Source: Ochotona curzoniae (Eukaryota > Chordata > Mammalia > Lagomorpha > Ochotonidae). From it: a stretch of DNA of 64,000 bases. The notes under the pieces are model-generated. The model was not told the DNA's origin, did no database searches, and saw only the letters and a list, made by a program, of their open reading frames with translations. The stretch covers positions 27,246,001 through 27,310,000 of the forward strand of contig NW_024464918.1 of NCBI RefSeq assembly GCF_017591425.1, in the 5' to 3' direction. The translations under genes and the position numbers were made by a program. Positions 12,314 to 21,782 of the stretch are shown here, piece by piece. How positions within the stretch are numbered: position 1 is the first letter of the stretch; each line of letters starts with the position of its first letter.

Positions 12314-15300
12314 ACTCTGCCTTTCCTGGTGCACTCCCCCCACCCCGTCTAGGGAAGGTGACATGGTCCGGGGTGGACCCCCAGGCTGGGGACCACCGTG
12401 CCCTCCCCTGTCACGTGCGCCACTCACCGGGTTGTTATAGCCGTCACTGGCGGAGACAGTGATTCTGAACTGGGTCTGCGTCTGTGGGGCCAGGAAGAAG
12501 GACAGGGCATGAGCCACTGCTCGGGTGGGACCTGAGGCGGGGTGCCTACCACCGGGTCGCTGCCTGTGGAGTGCCACCCCCTCACCACCTCATGCTGTAC
12601 CCTTTACCTCATAGTCCAGAGGGCTCGCCAGGGTCGCCTCCCCCGTGGATGAGTTGACGTTGAAGAAGTAGGCGTAGAGACCGCTGATCCCATAGGTCAC
12701 CTTGTCTCCATCCCGGTCGGTCGCACTGAGCTGGAAGGCCTTGTTGCCTGGGACAGAAACATCCAAAGTCACGGTCGTCCAGGCTGGCCGCCTAGCTGTC
12801 CCGGGCACCACTGGAAATGTGGGGCGTCCCTAGCTCCTATTACTGCTGATTTGGGGGTACCTGTTTACTCAAAGGCCTCTTGATTACAGCATCTTGAGTT
12901 TTGTTTTTGTTGTTATTGTTTTGTTTCGTTTTGAGAAGGTATCCCGGGATGCTGTCAGTGGGGTGCCCTCCCCACCAATCCCTGGCAAAGCCCCAGCCCT
13001 GCCTGGAATCACAACACTGGCTTGGTTGAGAAAAGACGAATTCCGGCTAGAGTTTATGAGTTCCAGATTTCCTGCTAGCCGCTTCCTCCAGTCAGGGATT
13101 AAAAACGTCTTTTTACCCTTCCTCTTGCCTCAAGAGCTTGCCTGGAACCTTCCAGAACTCTCTACTCCAGTTAGCCAAAGCGGCACCTACTGCTGGTCTC
13201 CCTGGAGCCTCAGGCTTCTGCAGAATGCTGGGCAGAGAGCAGCTGAAACACAGGAGGAGGGGCACTGACTGACACAAGGCCATCCCCTCTCCAGCTTGAA
13301 GGGCCATCTCACAGGTTCATCACACCCACCAGAGTCAGCCCCTCGGCCTCTGCTGGACCACCTCTGGAGCCCACGCCTCTGGCATCCTGCTAAGGAGCCA
13401 TCATGTCAAGGCCCGGAACGACAGCCTAGTAACTGAAGCCCTAACCTTGCATGCCCAGGGTTGCATATGGGCACCGGTTTGTATCCCAGCTGCTCCACAT
13501 CCCATCCAGCTCCCTGCCTGTGGCCTGGGAAAGCAGTCGAGGACGGCCCAAAGCCTTGGGACCCCGCACCTGCGTGGGAGACCCAGAAGAAGCTCCTGGC
13601 TCCTGGCTTCAAATCATCTTAGCTCTGGCCAATGCAGCCATTTGGGGTGAGAAACAGTGGATAAAAGATCTTTCTCTCTATCTCTCCTTCTTTCTGTATA
13701 TCTGCTTTTCCAATATAAATAAATAATCTTCAATTTAAAAGGAGCCACCCATGCCTGCATCACATTTCCTTATCTCAGGAAGGTCATTTTTTTAAAAATT
13801 ATTTTATTTATTTGAAAGGCAGTGAGAGAGAGAGAGATTGTCCATTTGCTGGTTCACTCTCCAAATGACCACAGCAGTTTGGGCTGTGCCAGGTTAAAGC
13901 CAGGAGCCAGGAGCTTCTTCTGGGTCTCTAATGTGAGTTTTTTTTTTTTTTAAGATTTATTTTATTTTTATTGGAAAGGCAGAGAGGAGGAGAGACAGAG
14001 AGGAAGATCTTCCATCCAATGATTCACTCCCCAAGTGAGCGCAACGGCCGATACTATGCCGATCTGAAACCAGGAGCCTCTTCCAGATCTCCCACACAGG
14101 TGCAGGGTCCCAAAGCTTTGGGCCGTGCTTGACTACTTTCCCGGGCCACAGGCAGGGAGCTGGAAGGGAAGTGAGGCCTCCAGGATTAGAACCTGTGCCC
14201 ATATGGGATCCCGGGCGTGCAAGGCGAGGATCTTAACCCCTGCGCCATCGCGCCGGGCCCTCTAATGTGAGTTTTGATATCCGCAGGGGTTCCTGACGCA
14301 GTCCCCTGTGCGCAGCAAGAGATGACTACATTTGCTCATGACCGTTGACATGTATATGGAAAGAATGGTGATTCAAGATATCTGCCAGAAAAAAATGTAC
14401 GTGAAACAAAAAACACAGGCTATGCAAAAGGGGTTGGCGTTGTGGCAGAGCTGGCAGAGCCTGGCCGAGCCCGGAGACGGCCGATGCCTGCAGCTGCCTG
14501 GAGCCAGGGTTCTGCCTAAGGGAGCAGAACCTGGGGTTCAGCCACTGTTATTTGGGATCCCAACAAATACAGAGCGTGACGGTCCCTGCCTCCCTAGCCT
14601 GTGTCATGCACCGCAGAGAATCAGAACCAGCTCCTCTGGTTTCACCCGGGGCAATAAGCCTCATCTTCCTCACACCTGCACCACCACCGTGGCCTTGGCC
14701 TTACCCAAGGCTCTCGTTGATGAAGATAGTTCTTCAAGTTGACTTCCTCTTTTACATAACTACCTTCCCCCACCTGTGGTGCTGGCATCCCCTATGGGAG
14801 CCGGCTTGAGTCCCGGCTGCTCTACTTTCCATCCCGCTCCCTGCTTACGGCCTGGGAAAGTATCGGAGGACGGCTCAAATTCTTGGGACCCTGCACCCAA
14901 GTGGGAGACTCAGAAGAAGCTCCTGGCTCCTGGCTTCCTAACCCAGGTCTTTGCAACCATTTGAAAATGAACTAGCAGATGACAAATCTCTCTCTTTGCC
15001 TCTGTACCTTCTTCTCTGTAGCTCTGCCTTTCAAATAAACAAATAACCCAAAAATAAATAAAATAAATAAGTAAAGTAAACCTTGGGGACTGGGCAAGCC
15101 CCCTCTGGTCTGCTTGACCCCAGGTGACCCACAGGGCTTTGGGGACAGGGACAAGCCTGTGTGCAAGCCCCTGCGGGCTATGATGGGAAAGAGCTGGGCA
15201 CCATGCGGCACAGGGAGCATTACTCACCCACTGGCAGGTCCTCGGGCAGCACCACAAACAAAGTGCCCTGGAATGATGGGGGCGTGTTGGCTGCCACTGT

Positions 15301-15591
15301 AAAAACACAGAGCTGGAATATTCAGGCGCCCCTGCGGAGCCCGACCCTTCCTGCTCCCCCGGACACCAGCCTCAATCCAGCTTCCGGCCCACGCCTGAAT
15401 TCTTCCCCAAGATAGCCATGTCAGGGCCAGCCAGGGAAGGGACCACTCCGTGCCCTCCCAAGGGTCCCTGCCAGGGGGGGTCCCCACTTTAGCAGCCCTC
15501 TGCTCAGGGAGGGGAGCCACCTACCAGGTGCCATGAGGGCAGAAAGCAGAACGCAGGAGAGCCACAGCCAGGCCATCACGTCCGGAGGGAC
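1529..15591 (-). CDS. CDHR2: CDHR2 (protocadherin-24), 5' part of gene: exons for codons 1-685
   Basis: Cadherin-related family member 2 is a single-pass apical membrane cadherin. In enterocytes and kidney tubule cells it forms the intermicrovillar adhesion complex with CDHR5, USH1C, ANKS4B and MYO7B, linking neighbouring microvilli tip to tip. Sixteen exons on the minus strand join in one open frame: 15525-15591, 15228-15296, 12608-12747, 12428-12481, 9391-9480, 7440-7529, 6867-6989, 6623-6769, 6454-6529, 6230-6345, 5891-6124, 4482-4637, 4228-4389, 3930-3991, 2184-2427 and 1529-1768. All introns are GT-AG. Calcium-binding inter-repeat motifs are visible: EDRNDNAP (about residues 115-122), TDVNDHTP (343-350), RDINDHRP (470-477) and LDINDNAP (576-583). 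The start is the ATG at 15576, which opens a hydrophobic signal peptide. No stop or frameshift was found. The human protein is about 1,310 residues, so roughly half the coding region lies left of position 1. Family identity is from remembered human protein similarity. Confidence 0.95.
2053..2093. repeat. (GT)n / (CA)n dinucleotide repeat
   Basis: About 20 GT units on the plus strand, hence a CA repeat in the CDHR2 transcript, starting about 90 nt downstream of the exon 15 donor. Confidence 0.97.
2184..2427 (-). CDS. CDHR2: CDHR2 coding exon 15 (repeat 5/6 linker)
   Basis: A 244-nt exon, the largest in the window, starting after 'accctgagcag' and completing Gly, then ADLFAVDTNSGMVTV, LLDREKQAVYY and the linker LDINDNAPQV, ending EEEEEVSVTIQ at a GTACGA donor. 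A GT/CA dinucleotide repeat lies about 90 nt into the downstream intron (2053-2093). Confidence 0.95.
2630..2927 (-). mobile_element. CSINE
   Basis: Reverse orientation: 'actggaaaggcagattta', 'gaaagatcttctatc', 'gggtgcagggtcccaaggct' and a 5' end near 2927. Confidence 0.88.
3236..3553 (+). mobile_element. CSINE
   Basis: Diverged copy with 'aatccagctctctgctgatg' and 'gtgggagacctgg', abutting another SINE on its right. Confidence 0.82.
3556..3838 (+). mobile_element. CSINE
   Basis: 'ggggctagtgcatagcacaa' start, 'tttcaaataaatcaaatac' tail; tandem with the preceding copy. Confidence 0.85.
3930..3991 (-). CDS. CDHR2: CDHR2 coding exon 14 (cadherin repeat 5)
   Basis: A 62-nt exon after 'ttacctcccag', encoding ATDPDTGDWGRITYSLLPGN plus two bases of a Gly codon. 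The donor GG|GTGAGG fits the one-base completion in the next exon. Confidence 0.93.
4228..4389 (-). CDS. CDHR2: CDHR2 coding exon 13 (repeat 4/5 linker)
   Basis: A 162-nt phase-0 exon after 'cgtcctcag', encoding VVATDSASQNSS, TIHIRDINDHRPSFPQ and PEHSAAGFVV. It holds the fourth linker motif. The donor is CTC|GTGAGT. Confidence 0.94.
4482..4637 (-). CDS. CDHR2: CDHR2 coding exon 12 (cadherin repeat 4)
   Basis: A 156-nt phase-0 exon after 'cttcccacag', encoding GRNGTFQLTLAGADANAFSV, VQVLVRAP and VDYENKT. The donor is CAG|GTGAGC. The VDYE segment is the usual LDYE-type motif of a cadherin repeat. Confidence 0.94.
4880..5156 (+). mobile_element. CSINE, degenerate
   Basis: Recognisable by 'gctgctctgctgccagtcc', 'ccatccacgtgggagg' and a long A tail. 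Confidence 0.72.
5165..5478 (+). mobile_element. CSINE
   Basis: 'cccctgcacccacgtgagag', 'ggttctggtttggctcagct', 'tcaaataaataaaataaa' tail. Confidence 0.9.
5891..6124 (-). CDS. CDHR2: CDHR2 coding exon 11 (repeat 3/4 linker)
   Basis: A 234-nt phase-0 exon (78 codons), the second longest in the window. It carries ATEKNLNIYEQQA, the linker TDVNDHTPEF and YVDEHASTRIPIDNLT, ending DPDK at a GTAGGT donor. Closely similar to the human exon. Confidence 0.95.
6230..6345 (-). CDS. CDHR2: CDHR2 coding exon 10 (cadherin repeat 3)
   Basis: A 116-nt exon after 'cctcaccag', encoding STRVGWFDIGVDGVIRV, then the canonical LDREQL segment and EEVQLQVT. The donor is ACG|GTCAGT. Confidence 0.93.
6454..6529 (-). 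CDS. CDHR2: CDHR2 coding exon 9 (cadherin repeat 3)
   Basis: A 76-nt exon after 'catgccag', encoding GTSVLTVEAVDSDKGVND and ending one base into an Asn codon at a GTGAGT donor. The following exon restores the frame with AT. Confidence 0.93.
6623..6769 (-). CDS. CDHR2: CDHR2 coding exon 8 (repeat 2/3 linker)
   Basis: A 147-nt phase-0 exon after 'cctgcag', ending at TTG|GTGTGC. It encodes VIDQPDLDPQF, a divergent inter-repeat linker also seen in the human protein, and ASVAEDAA at the start of cadherin repeat 3. Confidence 0.92.
6867..6989 (-). CDS. CDHR2: CDHR2 coding exon 7 (cadherin repeat 2)
   Basis: A 123-nt phase-0 exon from 'ctgccacag' to a GTGAGT donor. It encodes IIPSTADRYLFYILDNG and LNGSLSYNNKSAFYQLKL, ending at a Cys codon. 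The NGS and NKS sequons are likely N-glycosylation sites. Confidence 0.94.
7440..7529 (-). CDS. CDHR2: CDHR2 coding exon 6 (cadherin repeat 2)
   Basis: A 90-nt phase-0 exon after 'ttcttcttgcag', encoding TLPVGSLVYSVLAEDKDTG and onward to NLTE. The donor used is GAG|GTGGGT. A second GT a few bases later (GTGAGG) would break the frame with the next exon, so it was not chosen. Confidence 0.92.
7967..8275 (-). mobile_element. CSINE
   Basis: 'tttgaaaggtagagggaagg' through 'gggatgccagcatccc' to 'attgtgccacaatacctgct'. Confidence 0.85.
8276..9390. other. CDHR2 intron sequence without genes
   Basis: About 1.1 kb between a SINE and exon 5. I see no exon, RNA gene or recognisable repeat here. Confidence 0.6.
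9391..9480 (-). CDS. CDHR2: CDHR2 coding exon 5 (repeat 1/2 linker)
   Basis: A 90-nt phase-0 exon after 'gtcacctgcag'. It begins VQREMLV, identical to the human sequence, and contains the linker EDRNDNAPVF that ligates calcium between cadherin repeats 1 and 2. The donor is GTGACA. Confidence 0.94.
9750..10065 (+). mobile_element. CSINE
   Basis: 'ctcctgcacccacgtgggag', 'ggctttggatcagctcagct', 'ttcaaataaaaataagt' tail. Confidence 0.88.
10297..10620 (-). mobile_element. CSINE
   Basis: 'tatttttattggagaggtag' through 'ggtgcagggtctcagggctt' to 'gcccatatgggacactggca'. Confidence 0.92.
11038..11366 (+). mobile_element. CSINE
   Basis: 'gagtcggcattgtggcaagg' start, 'ccctacacccacgtgggagc', expanded CT tract and 'attcaaataaataaatcttt'. 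Confidence 0.9.
11450..11735 (-). mobile_element. CSINE, older subfamily
   Basis: 'gagccaggaaccagaagctc', 'cttcccatgtaggcggcagg'; diverged from the common form. Confidence 0.65.
11741..12050 (-). mobile_element. CSINE, older subfamily
   Basis: 'tctttgaaaggaaaagagag', 'gtcttccatctgctggttca' through 'atccactgtgccacaataca'. Confidence 0.82.
12279..12312. repeat. (CT)n dinucleotide repeat
   Basis: About 17 CT units, preceded by a short SINE 5'-like fragment; likely the expanded CT tract of an eroded element. It lies near CDHR2 exon 4. Confidence 0.9.
12428..12481 (-). CDS. CDHR2: CDHR2 coding exon 4 (cadherin repeat 1)
   Basis: A 54-nt exon (18 codons) between 'ctggccccacag' and a GTGAGT donor. 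It encodes TQTQFRITVSASDGYNNP, the F-strand and A/SD segment that closes the first cadherin repeat. It keeps phase 0 on both sides, so skipping it would not shift the frame. Confidence 0.92.
12608..12747 (-). CDS. CDHR2: CDHR2 coding exon 3 (cadherin repeat 1)
   Basis: This 140-nt exon starts after 'gtttctgtcccag' and ends at 'gag|gtaaag'. It encodes the middle of the first cadherin repeat, including ATDRDGDKVTYGISG and LASPLDYE, the usual DRE/LDYE-type calcium-site segment. It ends on a codon boundary at residue 87. Confidence 0.93.
13408..13738 (+). mobile_element. CSINE
   Basis: 'gcatatgggcaccggtttgt', 'gggaaagcagtcgaggacgg', 'aatataaataaataatcttc' tail. Confidence 0.93.
13790..13941 (-). 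mobile_element. CSINE fragment interrupted by a younger copy
   Basis: 3' half of an older element ('tttgaaaggcagtgagagag', 'ggagccaggagcttcttctg') cut by the insertion at 13942. Confidence 0.8.
13942..14259 (-). mobile_element. CSINE inserted into an older CSINE, with 16-bp target duplication
   Basis: Flanked by exact direct repeats 'ctctaatgtgagtttt' at 13926-13941 and 14260-14275. The element runs from its A-rich tail (T run on this strand) to 'ccatcgcgccgggcc'. Confidence 0.93.
14771..15078 (+). mobile_element. CSINE
   Basis: 'ggcatcccctatgggagccg', 'ccctgcacccaagtgggaga', long AATAAA-type tail. Confidence 0.9.
15228..15296 (-). CDS. CDHR2: CDHR2 coding exon 2 (mature N-terminus)
   Basis: The acceptor 'tgtttttacag' and a GTGAGT donor bound 69 nt. 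The exon completes VAAN, the likely signal-peptidase region, and runs into the first cadherin repeat with the motif VLPEDLPV, nearly identical to the human protein. Phase is 1 in and 1 out. Confidence 0.93.
15525..15591 (-). CDS. CDHR2: CDHR2 first coding exon (signal peptide)
   Basis: The acceptor 'cttcttgcag' is followed by 15 nt of 5'UTR and then the ATG at 15576-15574. The exon encodes MAWLWLSCVLLSALMAP, a short N-region followed by a hydrophobic core typical of a signal peptide. It ends after one base of the Val codon at a GTAGGT donor. Because an acceptor precedes the start codon, at least one non-coding exon must lie upstream, toward higher coordinates. Confidence 0.93.
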
Positions 15592-16743
15592 CTGCAAGAA
15601 GAGGCGTCAGTGAGTGGTACCTGTCCCCAGGCCTCCCTCCACGGAGAGCTTCCCACCTGCACCTGGGGCAAGCCCTGGGCCCGTCTCAGGGACACATCAC
15701 CCTCTGACCACTTTCCATGTGGAAACCACAACACCACCCTGCCTGACACTCCAGGTAGTCTCCAGTGGCCCAGAGACGGGCTGTGACCAGGGATTCTGGG
15801 TAGGTAGGGCCCACTGCTCACGCACTGACCCATGGGACAGACACTCTTATAGTCTTCCCTGGAGCCCTGCCCCCCCCCGCAGCAGGAGGGTTCTCCTGGC
15901 TGCATAAGTTTGGGAAGGATTTTTCAATGGACAGCTGGGAAGTCACCCTTGAGAAAACCCTGGCTTGGCCATCCTGTGTCACAAGCTATTGTTGGTTTAC
16001 AAAAAGAAGAGGGGCGGTCTCTGATTCGTATCGCCTAGGCCCTTTGGCCCCATGAGACAGTGGTGTTATTACACTGGGGGTAAGGGTGGTGGGAGGCTGG
16101 GCTCCCCCAGGGTTTTGTTCCTTGCTCCCTGCTCCAAGTGTGTTTATATGCCTGTTGCTCAGTCATCACCCCGTGTGCTGGCTCCTCCACAGCGCTATCT
16201 GCTAATGAACTCCATCAGAGCTCCAAGGGCAGCAGCGGGACCAGCCCCGGCCAAGTACCTGCTCCGGCACATACCCTGCCTTGCCCCTCCGCCTCCTGTC
16301 CCAGCATTGCCACAGCCAGTGACCCAGGAGGTAACAAGGGGGGAAGAAAGAGACTGACTTCCGGAGCTGGCCTTGCCCAAACCTTGACCGTGAAACAACA
16401 GCAAAGGCCGGGTTTCTTTCCCCTTGTCACCCTCAACGCCACCTGTTCAGGATGGCCTTCTCCACTTGTCTCCAAGGCCACCCTCACCCAGGGCTCGCCA
16501 CCCTCAGCCCTCTAGCTCTCTGACCCACCCTGGCCAGCCCTGTGCAAGCCCTGTGCCGCTCTCTTGCTCAGTAGCCATCAAAGGCCCCCATGGCCAGAGG
16601 CAGAAGCTCCCTAAGAGGCTTTGCAAGGACGTTCCACTTCCTTGATGCGCGACCGTCTCACGTGACACCTCTGCCCTCACACTTCCCCCTTCTGCAGTAC
16701 CCTTGCCCACCCTGCTGTCCGATGACCTCTGACTCTGTCCCTT

Positions 16744-17058
16744 CTTGGTTTAATTACTTTATTTGCCATTCTAGAGTCAGAGAGACAAGCAGAGCTGCCA
16801 TCTGCTGATTCAGTCCCCTAAAATGGCCACAGCTGTCAGGGCTGGGCTGGGCTGGGCTGGGCTGGGTTGAGGCCAGGAGCCAGGAATTCAATCCAGGTCT
16901 CCCATATGGATGGCAGGAGTCTAACCATTTAAGCCAAGCCCACTGCCTGCCAGGGTCTGTGTTTGCAGGAACCTGGGGTCAGGAGCCAGGGTCGGGACTC
17001 AGACCCAGGAACCCTTACAAGGGACATGCATAACTGGCATCTGAACCACGAAGCTAAA
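16744..17058 (-). mobile_element. CSINE, older, with (GGGCT)n expansion
   Basis: 'ccatctgctgattcagtccc' and 'aggtctcccatatggatggc', interrupted by about five 'gggct' repeats near 16840. Confidence 0.75.
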
Positions 17059-17084
17059 TGAAAACCCCACTCATTCTATTTTTT

Positions 17085-18480
17085 CCATGGTTAAAATGCT
17101 CATGACACAACATTTTTATTGGATTTCTTTCTGAATTATTGTTTACATAGCTTAGAAGGATGCACCTTCTCCGATGAGGGTGGGGAGGGTCAGGGACCGA
17201 GGAAGGAGCGTGAGACAAATATTTCAGTTGTTTTCTCTTGTGTCTGCCGTGTAGGAAGGGGAACACTCCTTGCTATGAAACTACATCAGCACCCAGGGGT
17301 GGGGACAGTCATTTGATGATGCCCTAGGGACCCTGGTGTGAGGAAGAATGGTTCTGATAGTTCTGAGATATTGTTGGTTTTGTTGCACCGGGGTTGAGAG
17401 AATCTTTCCAAGGTCTATTGGCTGACCAAGTCTACCTTTAGTGTATCCACAGACCCAGATCCTTGCTGCAAACTCTTTCAGAATTGTTGCCTAACCTTTT
17501 CTATTTTGCATCCTCTGACAGAGCACTCAACATCCTTTACTGGCCTAGATGAGCTGGTCGTCATGCCCCCCCCATCTGCCTCTGGGCACGCTGTCCATTG
17601 CACAGGCATCAGTAACAGAGGAGGCCCAGTCCTAATACATGCACTGCAAGGTCGGACCACATACATTGTAATTTCCTTGTGGCCAGGGTTTAAGTCTAGC
17701 CGTCTAGTTGGGAAGTCCCCCAAGAAACCTCACCTGGGGTGACCTCAGACTTGATTGCTGTATGTGCCAGCCAGTGCAGGCCCAGATTCAGTCCATCACC
17801 TGCCCCAGCCAGCAAATAAACTGGTAAATGCAGCTGCCTGGTCAGTTTTTCCCCCAGCCCCATTGCTCACGCAAACTGATGGGTGTTGTAACCTAGCCTA
17901 GCCCAACCCAGCCCACCACAGGCCTGGTCTTCACAGTGGGTGCTATGATCTAATTAGGATAGCCCAATAAAACCCACCGGACCCACTCCCAACCCAAGTC
18001 TTTGCATGTGCTGTGGCCTAGCTTGGTCTGTCTCACATCCCATCTGGTTGTCATGCACACCCATGAGTGCTGCGGTTTAGCTCAGCCTGACTTGCCCCCA
18101 GAACCAACCTACATGTATGCCAATGGGTGCTGCTGTTTGATCAACCTGACCTTCTCCTGACCAGCCCTGGCTCTTATGCTCACTGGTGGGGGCTGTAGCA
18201 GGGAGTACCCACAGCTCCCCTACCAGGCCTGCTCCCATTCCTGGATCTTGCACCTACCATAGGGTACTGCAGTCCAGCCTGACATGACTTGCACCCAATC
18301 CCAGCACAAGCCAGAGATTGCTGCCTAACACAGCCTGGCCTGCCCCCAGCCCCAGCTCTCATGCTCCACCAGTGGAAACGGCAGCCCAAAAGGGAGTCCC
18401 CAAAGCTCCACTACCAGGCACACTTTCAGCCCCAGGTCTTGTGCATTGCCAGCATGTGCTGCAGCCCAGTCTGAAATGAC
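17085..18480 (-). mobile_element. Unclassified lagomorph interspersed repeat, copy 1
   Basis: Shares order and wording with the copy at 44.1 kb: an A-rich end (left side, minus orientation), a block around 'ttccaaggtctattggc', then a long GC-rich array of loose ~60-bp subrepeats ('gggtgctgcagcctagccc' type, 17.88-18.47 kb). The A-rich end suggests retrotransposition. The class is not established; an L1-related 3' region is possible. Confidence 0.6.
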
Positions 18481-18627
18481 GTATCCTGGAACTGAAAGAG
18501 GGTCCTGGTGGCTGGAGCACAGAGAATCAGGAAGAGAGATGGGAGAAGAGGGGGGGAGAGAGAAGACAGGGAATGTAGGAGGACTCTGTAAGATACAGTG
18601 AAATTGTTTTTTTCCTCGTTGGGGTTT

Positions 18628-18848
18628 TGTAAATAGTTATTTGAATGCAGAGTTATGGCGGGGAGAGAGAGAGATCTTCTATCTACTGGTTTCCTCCCCA
18701 GATGACAAGAACCTAAGTCAGGAGACTCGAACTCCCGCCACGTCCCTGAAGACCCAAGCACTGATGCCACTGCTTTCCCAGCTGCGTTAGCAGGGAGCTG
18801 GATCAGAAGTGGAGCAGCTTAACTTGCTATGCTCTAGCACTGACCCTG
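18628..18848 (-). mobile_element. CSINE fragment
   Basis: 'gatcttctatctactggttt' and 'agcagggagctggatcagaa'; diverged. Confidence 0.72.
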
Positions 18849-19407
18849 AGGACGGTTGATGTTATGCTAAGGAAAGCAGATCACTTCTACATTTCAAACG
18901 GGCTGGTGTAAGGCACTTGGTTACTTTCCAGAAAGATCCTCCTGGCCTCTGTGTGTCCGTGGAAGGGTGGCATCAGGAAGCAGAGGAGAGCTAGAGTGTT
19001 TGGTGTTCACAGTGGGTGACAACACCAAGGATCGGAGTAATGTGTGCCAACCCCACTGCTAGACATGGATCTGAGACATGGCCAGCTCCCCAAGTGCAGG
19101 CCCTGGCCTCTCTCTGACACTGGTCGGTGGCAACCCCTTCTGTCCCCAGTTAGAAAAAAAAAAAAAAACTAGACCAGCGTAGACCCCAACCTTCCTAAAT
19201 AGTTGCCCCCTTTGGCTCTCCTCAATTGACTAATTGAACCCTCTTTCTACAACAGGGTGTTCATCCTGAGGGCTGATTCGCAAGCATGGACAAATGGACG
19301 AGACCAAAATATGGAGCATAAAGATCCAGAAAGAAGTGGAACTTACAGCAGTTGCTCTGGGAACACCCTCTCAGGCCAGGTGCCTAACTGCTCCCTACAG
19401 GTGAGCA

Positions 19408-19708
19408 ATACCTTACAAGGTAGCCAGCACGGTGATGTAGCAGGCTAAGCCTCTGCCTGTGTCGCTGGCATCCCATGTCGACATCTGTTTGAACCCCAGC
19501 TGCTCGGCTTCTAACCCAGCTCCCCATTAATGTTCCTGAGAAAACAGTGGAAGATGGTCCAAGTGCATGGGCCCCTGTAACTCATGTGAGAGACCTGTAG
19601 CAGACTTCTGGCTTTTGACTCTGGCCTGACCAAGCCCCATCCATGCAGCCATCTGAGGAGTTGACCCTCTCTCTACCCTCTCTGTGAGTCTGACTCTCAG
19701 ATAATGGA
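19408..19708 (+). mobile_element. CSINE
   Basis: 'cagcacggtgatgtagcagg' start, 'gcatcccatgtcgacatctg', 'gtgcatgggcccctgtaac'. Confidence 0.85.
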
Positions 19709-19904
19709 GGGTTTGGTGGGATGGAGTTGGGCCAAGAACACCAACAGCTGATGCTGGGACTGGTGATGCAAATGTTGTTTGGAGTGAGGACAACAGCTGG
19801 ATGAAAGTATGGAAGCAAGGGTGTGGAGATGATATGGTGAGTATGAGCACATGAGGATTAGCAGTGACAGTCAAGGTAGAGGAGGTGACAGCTGTGGGAT
19901 GGAG

Positions 19905-20165
19905 GTGATGGTGTGATGCAGGTGATGGGAGTGATGGAGGTGGTGGAAATGTCAAGTGTTGGAGGTGATTGGGGTGATAGAGTGGTGAAGGTGGTGAAGG
20001 TGGAGGTGGTGAAGGTGGTGGAAGTGGTGGAGGTAATGGAGGTGGTGGAGGTGATAGAGTGGTGGAGGTGGTGAAAGTGGTGGAGGTGAAGGAGGTGATG
20101 GGAGTAATGGGGATGTTGGAGGTGGTGGAGGTTTTGGTAGTGGTAGAGTGGTGGAGGTTGGTGTG
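19905..20165. repeat. TGG/TGA-rich minisatellite
   Basis: Imperfect tandem 'ggtggtggaggtgatgga'-type repeats. On the minus strand they give a Pro/Thr/Ser-rich open frame that is a by-product of the repeat. Confidence 0.85.
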
Positions 20166-21435
20166 GAGCTGAGCACAGGCCACAGAGGTTGACCCCTGGC
20201 ATCCACTGCAGTTACATATGCAGGCATGCCACGCCTGCTGCACCGTCTGCACCTGCCTCCCTTTGGGGCTGTCGTCATGGACCTGGTGCCCTTGTCTCCG
20301 AGCTGCCCACCTCGCCCCACCTTGCGCAGCCACAGGAACCTTCGTCCCTGGGTGTGCAGCTGACAGGCACGCCGGTGCATTCGTCACAGCGACAAAGTTC
20401 GCCTCAAGTTCATGAGACCCAGGGTTCCTGCCCTTAGGACCTGAGGAGACTGGCAGCAAGGAAGGGTGCAGGGCACATACTTGGCAGCTGTGTCCCTTTG
20501 GTGCTCATCAGGCCACAGTACAGATGTGGAGGGGCGTGGCCCGACTGCGCCCAAGCCAGCTGTCTCTCATCTGGTTTCTTCTTCCAGATCCACCAGATTC
20601 TCTCCCAGACGGTGGAGGGACAGCGGCCTGGACAGACCTTGTGTGCGGCACAGACACCTCCCTCTGTGGTGACAACAGCCCCATGCCTCTAAGGTCAGCC
20701 CCTGAAGGTCCTGACGACCAGGTCTCAGGGGGAACACCTCTTGTAGTGATCCCGCTTGCCACACTCTGTTGAGGCTAGAGGCTGACCCTGGCTCACCGCC
20801 ATTTTGGCCTCTTGTTGGTCACAAGGACCTCACATAAATACCTTTTCATCTGATTGCAGTAGGGTCAAAGTCCTAACACAGCATCATGCTGTACATTCAT
20901 CACTAGGAGATGTACAAAGGCAGAGGATGAACTGCCCACTTCCTGGGCACGATCTCACCCGAGCTCACGCCTTTCCACGGCTCTGCTGGCGGCAGGACCC
21001 ACCAGCCCCTGCCCAATGCCCGAGAGGCAGGTTCTGCGTCTTATCTCCCACACGTGCCATACTTCCCCCTCCTGTGGTCCGTGGGCACTGCCAGTTCCTG
21101 TTTACAATCCACACCCCACGTTTCCTTCCTCGGCCATTTGCCTAAGCCCTCCCCACTGGCCAGGATATGGTGCCTCGCTTTCTGCATGGGGCAAACCCTC
21201 TGCCTCCTTGAGCGTCCATGCACCTGCTTGGGTCTCCAGGTTGTCGCATCCAAGCAGCACAGGGCAGCAGAAGGTGCAGATGCAAAGCAGATGAGTGGAG
21301 CTGCCGGTGACCAGGGACTAGGCGGGTGGGGAGGCACTGGATGATGTCCAGGCAAGTCCTTTCCCTGGGCACTCCCAGACTAAAGCAAATCCCAATGGCA
21401 CACAGGCGACCTTTTTCACTACACGTCTACAAAAT

Positions 21436-21740
21436 GGGGCCTGAGGTTGGTGACACAGGCTAAGCCTCAACCTGCAGCATCAGCATCCCCTATGAGTGCT
21501 GGTTCTAATCCTGGCTGCTCCACTTCCAATCCAGCTCCTTGCTAATGGTCTGGGAAAGCAGCAGAGGACGGCCCAAGTCCTTGGGTCCCTGCACTCATGT
21601 GGAAGACCTAGAAGAAGCTCCTGGCACCTGGCTTCATACCAGGCCAGCTCTGGCTCTTGTAGCCATTTGGGAATTGAACCGGTGATTAGAAGATCTTTCT
21701 CTCTCTCTGCTTTTTGAATAAAAATTTTGTTTAACAAAAT
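21436..21740 (+). mobile_element. CSINE
   Basis: 'cagcatcccctatgagtgct', 'gggtccctgcactcatgtgg', 'gaataaaaattttg' tail. Confidence 0.88.
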
Positions 21741-21782
21741 AATAAGACAGTACATTGGAATCTGTAGAGGACACCTGATACC

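Noticed and set aside
19527..20459. 310-codon minus-strand frame rich in Thr, Ser and Pro
   Set aside because: It is the translation of the TGG-type minisatellite plus flanking SINE; composition follows the repeat.
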